A stretch of 11,644 nt of DNA from Monoraphidium neglectum. Taxonomy: Eukaryota > Chlorophyta > Chlorophyceae > Sphaeropleales > Selenastraceae. The notes beneath the pieces are model-generated. The model saw only the letters and a program-made list of their open reading frames with translations. It had not been told where the DNA came from and made no database searches. Both the position numbers and the translations under genes were made by a program. The DNA lies in assembly GCF_000611645.1 (NCBI RefSeq), contig NW_014013170.1, positions 5,660 to 17,303 of the forward strand, given 5' to 3'. Positions 6,716 through 11,644 of this stretch are shown here, piece after piece (the stretch's first letter is position 1; each line of letters starts with the position of its first letter).

Positions 6716-9700
6716 GTGAGGCGCCATTGATTTCGACTCTGACGGCTGGGAGCCCTGTGGTGACTACGGCGCCGCGCAGACTGAATGCGCCATGCCGGAT
6801 CAGCGCCATTTGTGTCTAAGTTTAATGCCACCCTTCCTAATTCCCGCCTTTTGACCCTGCCAAGACTTCAACGCCCCTGGCCGCCGCGCGCCTTTGCTCA
6901 ATTGCAGGGCTCCCCCGGCGCTACCTGGTGCTGCGGCGGCGCCACAGAGGATGGCGCGGTTGGCCTGAACAGCAGCAGCGCGAGCACCAAAAGCAGTGCC
7001 TCCCCCACTGCCACTTCCTCAACTGGCGATGTGCCCAGCACGCCAGAAGCGCCGCCGCGCGAGGAGAGTGAATTGGAGGAGGGCGAGGTGGTGGAAGGCG
7101 GGCCAGGGGACAGCGGCGCTTGCGCCATCTCGTCCTACGGCCACACCGGTGGCGCCGGCAGGCGCCCCGGGCGTTCCAGCAGCCGCGGGGGTGGCAGCGT
7201 GCGCACCGGCGGCGACGGTTGCCCAGAAGACTCCCTGTGCAGCAGCGCGAGCAGCGACGGCGACGTCGACGGCGACAGCAGCAGTGACAGCGACGGCCTG
7301 TGCCGCCTGCTGCGCTGCCTCCATGCTGCCTGCGACGCGCTGCCGCGCGGCGAACGCGGCGCCGCGCGAGCCATCCTCCCGCTGCTGCGGCCGCTGCTGC
7401 CGTGCGCGCGGCGCATGCGGGCCTGCGACCTGGCGGGCGTCCTGTCTAGCTGCTGCGTTGGCAGGCCCGACGGCTCAAAGGGGGATGTAGAGCTGCGCTG
7501 GCAGCTGTGCGAGCTGTGCGGCTCGGCCGGCGCTGCCGCGTTTGAGGGGGCGCCGCATCGTGCCGCAGAGGCGCTGTACGCGCTCGGCCGCGCCGGCGTG
7601 CACCCGCGGCGCTTCGTGGACGGGCTGCTGGCATGCATTTTCGGGGGCGCGGCCGGCTGCTTCAGCGGCACCTGCGCCTGCATCGGCGGCTGCGGCTCCG
7701 CCAGCGGCGGGGGCAGCTGCGATGACGCCGGCAGAGGATGTGAGGCGGGCGGTTCGTGGGCGCGGCAGCTGCGCCGGCTGGCGTCGCGGCAGCTGCAGCT
7801 GACTGCCGCCGCGCTCGCCACGCTGCGTGCGCCCGAGGAGTGCGCGGCGCCTGTCGGGGCTCTCGTGGGGGAGCTGTGCGCGCGGCTGGAGGCGGGCCCG
7901 GAGGACATGGTGAGTCAGCAGGGCGCGGCTGGGCTGGGATCGCTGCTCGCGCCCCCAGACTGCATGTCTCATTGACGCCATGATCAGTGCCTGTGGATGG
8001 CGCACACGGGGTTGTGCAGCTCAGTTGCTGCGTAACGGGGAGCGGCCCGTGTGGCGAAGATCATCAGCTCAGGCCGCATCCCTCGTGCCGACTCGCCCCA
8101 GCCAACCCCTGCCGCGCCTACCTCAAACGGCCCCACAGTACGCTGCGCGCGTGTCCGCGGTGGAGGCAATCAACGCGTCGTGGGCGGCCGCCATATCAGA
8201 CCAGCGGGGCCTGGCGGGCGGTGTGACGCAGCTGTGCCGCCACGCCGCGGGGCTGCCGGGGTGGCACCGGCTGTCGCCGGCGATGCTGACGCAGGTGGGG
8301 GGAGAGGAATGGCGCGCCGCCCGCCTGCGCAAGCTGGCTGCCAGGTCAATTCTGAGCAGATTGATAGTCAATACGCCAGTAGGCATGCCGGCTGCTGGTC
8401 AATGGGGTTGTGCAGGCACGGCCGCGTGCGCTGAGCGGACATGGCTGGCGCCAGGCCCTAATCCTGCTCGTTCTGCGCTCTCCTTGTTTGGGCTGCCCCG
8501 CGCCCTTCGTCCTTGCTGCCCAAAGTCCGTAACCACAACCAACACATCGCGTGCCCCTTCTCCCTCCCTGCAATGCCAATCCACACGGCCGCCGGTCCTT
8601 CCGACGCTATGAAACCGCAGCTGTGGCAGGTGCGTGGGGGCTGACATGTGCGGGAGCGTGTGCAGACACAGCGCAGCGCTTGGCACTGCCTCTGCAAAAC
8701 TTTCTCGGCAATGATGTCAACAAGACGCCCCCGCCCTGCCCTCACCTCACCTCCAAGGTGCACATGTGGCTCGTGGACTGCATCGACCCGCAGCCCCCGG
8801 CGCGCCGCAGCAGCGACGACGGCGGCGGCCGCGACCGCCGCGGTGACGGCGTCAACAGCGACGATGACGACAGCGATGACAATGACCTGGCTGGCCGTGG
8901 CCACTGGGACGCCGACGCTGATGACGGCGGCGGCGACAAAGACGAGTCCCACAGCAGCCACGGGCGCCGCCGCGGCAGCAGCCGCAGCAAGAGCCGCAGC
9001 CGCGGCGGCCGCGCGTCTGCCGAGGGCCTCCATGATGTGTTGTCGGCCTGCCGCCTGCAGGCCTGCCGCTCCGCCTGGCTCGGCGGCGCCCGCGACCCGC
9101 GCACCTCCGAGCTGCAGCGGCAGGTGTTCGACCGGCTGCGCCAGATGCGCGGCGTCGTGGAGGGCTGCCGGCTCGAGGCCCCGACGCACGGCGGCGGCTA
9201 CCGGTCTGTCGACATCGCCGCCGTACATTCCGCCAGCCGCCGCGAGCTGGCCATCGAGGTGGACGGGCCCTCGCACTTTTTGCTGCTCGTCGATGACGCC
9301 GCCGCCGACGGCCGCGGCGGCGCCGGGGACGCGGAAGCCGACGCAAGCCGTGTCGGCGCCTGCGCCAACGGCGGCGGCGGCGTTTGGGCGGTGCGTGGGG
9401 AGACCGCCGCGAGGGACCGCGCGCTCGAGGCGTCAGGGTACGTCCCCGTCAGCGTGCCGTTCTGGGCGTGGTCCGCCGCCGGCGGGGCCGCCGCCGCGGC
9501 CGCGCGGGTCGCGCGCGCGCAGCTGGAGGCGAAGCGCGCGCGAGGGGACTGGGAGGCGGCGGAGGGCGAGCAGGAGCGGGCGCAGGCGCTGCTGCTGGAG
9601 CACCTCATTGCGGCGGCGGTGGAGAGGGCGCAGGCTGGCGACCCCTGCGGCGCTGCGGAGCCGGCGCCGTCCCGCGAGGGCAGCCGGCTGCCGCCGCTGG

Positions 9701-11644
9701 TGCTGGCCGCCGCGACGGTCTCCGGCGCGGATGCCGCTTCGTGCGGACTGCCGTGGTTGCTGCCGGCGCGGCAGGTGGCGCGGCAGCCGGAAGGCCAGCA
9801 GCAGCAGGCGTGCGGCCAGCACCGGGTCACCCCCGACCGTTCCAAGCGCGCGCGCCGCGACGCGCCGCGCTGGGTGCAGCACGAGCAGCTGCGCGGTCCC
9901 CAGCCGCAGCCAGCCGCCGGCCAGGGCTCTCAGCAGCGGCGGCGCAGGGTGGCCGCGCGGGCGCAGCGGCGTGTCGGACGCATGGGCTGGCAGCCTGGCG
10001 TTGCGCAGCAGGAGTGCCTTCAGGCGCCAGAGATGCTGCCAACGGCAGTGTTGCTGAATCAGGAGTCAGAGCAGCAGCAGCAGCAGCAGCAGCAGCTTGA
10101 TGACTCCAGCCTGGCACCGGCCCCACTCTTGGACACCCCTCCACAAGACGACCAGCCGACTGATCAGCCGTCCAAGGCGGCGGGGCAGGCGCCCGCCCCT
10201 GCGTCCCCCACGGCGGCCGGTCAACAGCCTGCGGCGCAGCTGCAGCCAGGGCAGCCGCCGCTGGCCCCGGGCTCAGCGACGCCCCCGGACATGCCGGCGA
10301 CCGATGGAGAACCCCAGCCGCCGCCGCAGGCGCCCCTCCGGCCGGCATCGCCGGGGCCCCTGCCGTTGTCGCAGCAGCCGGCAGCGCCGTTGCTGCGGGT
10401 CACATTGCCGCTGCCACCGCTGCCGCCGAGCCCTTGCGATGGGGCGCCGCCGCTTGAGGAGGCGACGCAGAGGCTCGACCTTGCCTCCTCAGGCAGTCAG
10501 GCATGCGCAGCCCTGCCAACACAGCAGCAGCAGCCGGCGCCGCCCTCACCGCCGCCACCACTGCCATCGGGGCCGCCGCCGCCGCTCGAGGAGGCAATGC
10601 AGAGACTCGCGCTCGCGTCGGCAGACAGTCAAGCGTGTACAGCCCTGCCGCCAAAGCAGCAGCAGCTGCCGCCCGCGTCGCCGCTCTCGCCGCCGCCGCC
10701 GCTGCCACTGGGGCCGCCACCGCCGCTTGAGGAGGCGATGCAGAGGCTCGCCCTTGCTTCAGCGGACACTCAGGCGTGCACAGCCGTGACGCCAAAGCAG
10801 CGGAAGCAGCCGCCCGTGTCGCCGCTCTCACCGCCGCCTCCGCTGCCACCTGGGCCGCCGCCGCCATTGGAGGAGGCGATTCAGAGGCTTGCGCTCGCGT
10901 CACCGGATGGTCAGGCGTGCGTGGCGCTGCCGCCCCAGCAGCAGCGGCAGCAGCAGCAGCATCCAGCGGCGCCGCCCTCGCCGCTGCCTCCGCTGCCACC
11001 GGGGCCGCCACCGCCGCTGGAGGAGGCAATGCAGAGGCTGGCACTCGCCCCGGCGGACGGCCAGGCGTGCATTGCGCTGCCGCCCCAGCAGCAGCGGCAG
11101 CAGCAGCAGCAGCCAGCGGCGCCGCCCTCACCGCTGCCTCCGCTGCCACCGGGGCCGCCACCGCCGCTTGAGGAGGCAATGCAGAGGCTGGCACTCGCGC
11201 CGCCGGATGGCCAGGCGTGCATGGCGCTGCCGCCACAGCAGCAGCAGCGGCCGCCGGCGTCGCCGCTGCCACCGCTGCCGCCAGGGCCGCCGCCGCTGGC
11301 GCCGCCGCCGCCAGGCCCTCAGGACGAGAACGCGCCGCCAGCGGGGGCGCCCACATCCTGGCAGTCCGAGGCATCTCAGAACAAGGGGCACATGGCCAAG
11401 CTGCTGCCTGCGCCCAACCAGCAGCAGCGCCAGCGGCTGCCCGCGTTTTCTGTGGGCCTGAGGCCGGCGGGCGCCGGCGCGGCCGTGGGGCGGCGGTTTG
11501 GCACGCGGCTTGGGGCAGCCGCCGTGGCGCCAAGGGGCAGGATGACCATTGTGGTATCTACTGCATGCCTGCCCGCGCCCGCGGACGGCGGCGGCCGGGG
11601 CCGGGCCGACGGGCGCGCGGCAACCGAGGCGGTGCCAGCCGTGC
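6197..11644 (+). CDS. RAP-domain RNA-binding protein with long Pro/Gln-rich C-terminal repeat extension, open at right edge
   Basis: RAP (PF08373) proteins of algae bind or process RNA, usually in chloroplasts or mitochondria, often behind OPR-type helical repeats. Exons read: 6197-6715, 6908-7909, 8139-8294, microexon 8621-8629, and 8758 to the edge. All junctions are phase 0 and GT-AG, giving at least 1524 codons. Order: Ser/acidic N-terminus with EEGE[VI] repeats; Leu/Ala helices (about 238-507) of degenerate OPR/FASTK-like type, such as HRAAEALYALGRAGVHPRRF; LSPAMLTQLWQVHMWL; an acidic and Arg/Ser-rich insertion; a CRSAWL helix block; the RAP domain (about 710-805: YRSVDIAAV, LAIEVDGPSHFLLL, YVPVSVPFWAW); a basic patch SKRARRD; then more than 700 Pro/Gln-rich residues. 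An in-frame TGA at 6167 precedes the start. I see no clear transit peptide, so a further 5' exon is possible. The RAP call is firm; the N-terminal joining is less so. Confidence 0.88.
6484..6510 (+). repeat. (CAG)9 triplet tract encoding poly-Ser
   Basis: Nine perfect CAG units are read one base out of CAG phase as AGC/AGT. They give nine serines in exon 1 of the RAP-domain gene. The tract is perfect, so its length is likely to vary between strains. Confidence 0.9.
6572..6631 (+). repeat. Four tandem 15-bp units encoding EEGE[V/I]
   Basis: Four in-frame units read EEGEV, EEGEI, EEGEV, EEGEI. The codons differ between copies (GGC/GGG/GGT, GAG/GAA), so the peptide is conserved more than the DNA. 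A fifth EEGEV occurs at 7076-7090, in the next exon. Such acidic EEGE words are common in disordered parts of nuclear RNA-processing proteins. Confidence 0.9.
6908..7909 (+). CDS. RAP-domain gene, helical-repeat exon
   Basis: The exon has 334 codons from GSPGATWCCGG to PEDM, with a consensus GTGAGT donor. The first ~100 residues are low complexity (Ser/Thr, ELEEGEVVEGG, Ser/Asp). From SDGLCRLLRCLHAACD onward it becomes helical, with Leu/Ala-rich blocks. EALYALGRAGVHPRRF and LQLTAAALATLRAP resemble, in outline, the LxxALWALxRLGxxP core of OPR/FASTK-type repeats. A Cys/Gly-rich insertion interrupts the helices at 7634-7741. The repeat assignment is inference from pattern only. Confidence 0.75.
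8139..8294 (+). CDS. RAP-domain gene, third coding exon
   Basis: The exon has 52 codons from YAARVSAVEAINASW to LSPAMLTQ. The acceptor is CGGCCCCACAG, after an intron of 229 bp (7910-8138). The donor GTGGGG at 8295 keeps phase 0 with both the microexon and the next exon. An alternative donor 50 bases later (AG|GTCAAT at 8345) would extend the frame with GGEEWRAARLRKLAA, but its phase does not match the next acceptors. It was therefore not chosen. Confidence 0.65.
8621..8629 (+). CDS. Predicted 9-nt microexon (Leu-Trp-Gln) of the RAP-domain gene
   Basis: CTGTGGCAG lies between ...CCGCAG (acceptor) and GTGCGT (donor). Inserting it between LSPAMLTQ and VHMWLVDC gives LTQLWQVHMWLVD. This fits, from memory, the L-x-Q-L-[HYF]-Q-x-x-L-W element upstream of algal RAP domains. 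The phase is 0 on both sides, so skipping it would also keep the frame. No other AG lies between 8525 and 8617, so a larger exon ending at 8629 would need an acceptor at or before 8524 and would include a pyrimidine-rich, non-coding-looking stretch. Confidence 0.5.
8758..11644 (+). CDS. RAP-domain gene, last visible exon: RAP domain and Pro/Gln repeat tail
   Basis: The acceptor CCTCACCTCACCTCCAAG precedes GTG CAC ATG TGG (VHMW). The frame then stays open for 962 codons to the window edge. Contents in order: acidic/Asp-rich and RS-type insertion (8794-9020), helix block GLHDVLSACRLQACRSAWL, LQRQVFDRLRQM, the RAP domain (about 9199-9486), a charged helix, a basic patch near 9841, poly-Gln (10072-10095), the six-unit Pro-rich array, and a Gly/Arg/Ala-rich end. 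The RAP core is split by a loop of about 35 residues encoded at about 9286-9395. Confidence 0.88.
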   Translation, partial: MHMWLVDCIDPQPPARRSSDDGGGRDRRGDGVNSDDDDSDDNDLAGRGHWDADADDGGGDKDESHSSHGRRRGSSRSKSRSRGGRASAEGLHDVLSACRLQACRSAWLGGARDPRTSELQRQVFDRLRQMRGVVEGCRLEAPTHGGGYRSVDIAAVHSASRRELAIEVDGPSHFLLLVDDAAADGRGGAGDAEADASRVGACANGGGGVWAVRGETAARDRALEASGYVPVSVPFWAWSAAGGAAAAAARVARAQLEAKRARGDWEAAEGEQERAQALLLEHLIAAAVERAQAGDPCGAAEPAPSREGSRLPPLVLAAATVSGADAASCGLPWLLPARQVARQPEGQQQQACGQHRVTPDRSKRARRDAPRWVQHEQLRGPQPQPAAGQGSQQRRRRVAARAQRRVGRMGWQPGVAQQECLQAPEMLPTAVLLNQESEQQQQQQQQLDDSSLAPAPLLDTPPQDDQPTDQPSKAAGQAPAPASPTAAGQQPAAQLQPGQPPLAPGSATPPDMPATDGEPQPPPQAPLRPASPGPLPLSQQPAAPLLRVTLPLPPLPPSPCDGAPPLEEATQRLDLASSGSQACAALPTQQQQPAPPSPPPPLPSGPPPPLEEAMQRLALASADSQACTALPPKQQQLPPASPLSPPPPLPLGPPPPLEEAMQRLALASADTQACTAVTPKQRKQPPVSPLSPPPPLPPGPPPPLEEAIQRLALASPDGQACVALPPQQQRQQQQHPAAPPSPLPPLPPGPPPPLEEAMQRLALAPADGQACIALPPQQQRQQQQQPAAPPSPLPPLPPGPPPPLEEAMQRLALAPPDGQACMALPPQQQQRPPASPLPPLPPGPPPLAPPPPGPQDENAPPAGAPTSWQSEASQNKGHMAKLLPAPNQQQRQRLPAFSVGLRPAGAGAAVGRRFGTRLGAAAVAPRGRMTIVVSTACLPAPADGGGRGRADGRAATEAVPAV
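10072..10095 (+). repeat. (CAG)8 tract encoding poly-Gln
   Basis: Eight perfect CAG codons give eight glutamines in the C-terminal extension of the RAP-domain protein, directly before LDDSSLAPAP. Confidence 0.9.
10414..11300 (+). repeat. Six tandem 132-150 bp units in the RAP-domain gene (PPPPLEEAMQRLALA array)
   Basis: The LEEA codons begin at 10453, 10585, 10726, 10867, 11017 and 11167, so spacings are 132, 141, 141, 150 and 150 bp, all multiples of three. Each unit reads PLPPGPPPPLEEAMQRLALA, then a variable [AP][DP][GST]QAC step, then ALPPQQQ and a Gln/Pro spacer. Unit 1 is the most diverged (TQRLDLASSG). Units 4-6 are the most alike, and 5 and 6 differ by only a few residues. A truncated seventh start (PLPPGPPPLAPP) follows at about 11270. 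The reading frame is kept throughout. Confidence 0.93.

Noticed and set aside
6785..6907. ATG at 6785 as start of a separate gene
   Set aside because: The stretch from 6785 to 6907 ends in a pyrimidine tract and ATTGCAG and behaves as intron. Phase 0 joining to the exon at 6197-6715 and the shared EEGEV word favour one gene.
8666..8757. Acceptor at 8665 giving an exon start TAQRLALPLQNFLGND before VHMWL
   Set aside because: The frame is open, but the sequence just before 8758 is a strong pyrimidine tract ending in AAG. Starting at 8758 joins LWQ to VHMWL in phase and fits the family motif better. The alternative is not excluded.
8458..9276. Minus-strand open frame of 272 codons opposite the RAP exon
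   Set aside because: It has low-complexity Ala/Val runs, crosses the predicted introns, and lies opposite family-conserved plus-strand residues.
10414..11300. CRISPR-like or satellite array
   Set aside because: Unit lengths are multiples of three, the frame is preserved and the units encode a conserved peptide. This is a coding tandem repeat.
10400..11533. Long minus-strand open frame (377 codons) across the repeat array
   Set aside because: It is Ala/Pro/Ser-periodic and mirrors the in-frame repeat on the plus strand. The plus frame is continuous with a clear RAP domain, so this is a shadow frame of GC-rich sequence.

Overview
The window looks like nuclear DNA of a GC-rich green alga (Chlorophyta). 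The coding sequence is strongly GC-biased and rich in Ala, Gly, Gln and Pro homopolymers. Short GT-AG introns (about 125-330 bp) interrupt both genes, and the recognisable proteins belong to eukaryotic and plant/algal families. The species cannot be named from the sequence alone.

Layout: two divergently transcribed, intron-containing genes flank an intergenic stretch of about 1 kb with visibly lower GC. On the minus strand, 5186 down to position 1 holds the N-terminal ~1346 codons of a THADA/Trm732-type protein (DUF2428 family, partner of the tRNA 2'-O-methyltransferase that modifies position 32). It has six exons in the window, and its 3' part lies beyond the left edge. The middle (5187-6196) contains no gene I can support, only one anonymous 135-codon frame. 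On the plus strand, 6197 to the right edge encodes a very long RAP-domain protein. It has four ordinary exons, one predicted 9-nt microexon, degenerate helical repeats, a RAP domain carrying an insertion, and a C-terminal extension of more than 700 residues. That extension is Pro/Gln-rich and includes six tandem copies of a 44-50 residue unit. The frame is still open at the edge.

Both genes appear to act in RNA metabolism: THADA/Trm732 in tRNA anticodon-loop methylation, and RAP proteins as RNA-binding or RNA-processing factors, usually organellar. They share one upstream region, but nothing in the sequence proves co-regulation. The most unusual observations are the C-terminal repeat array after a RAP domain, the 9-nt microexon that completes a conserved motif, the acidic and Arg/Ser-rich insertions with nuclear-type signals in a family that is normally organellar, and a two-codon upstream ORF whose stop overlaps the THADA start codon. 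All splice sites were inferred by eye from GT/AG sites, reading phase and protein similarity remembered from the families; none was computed.
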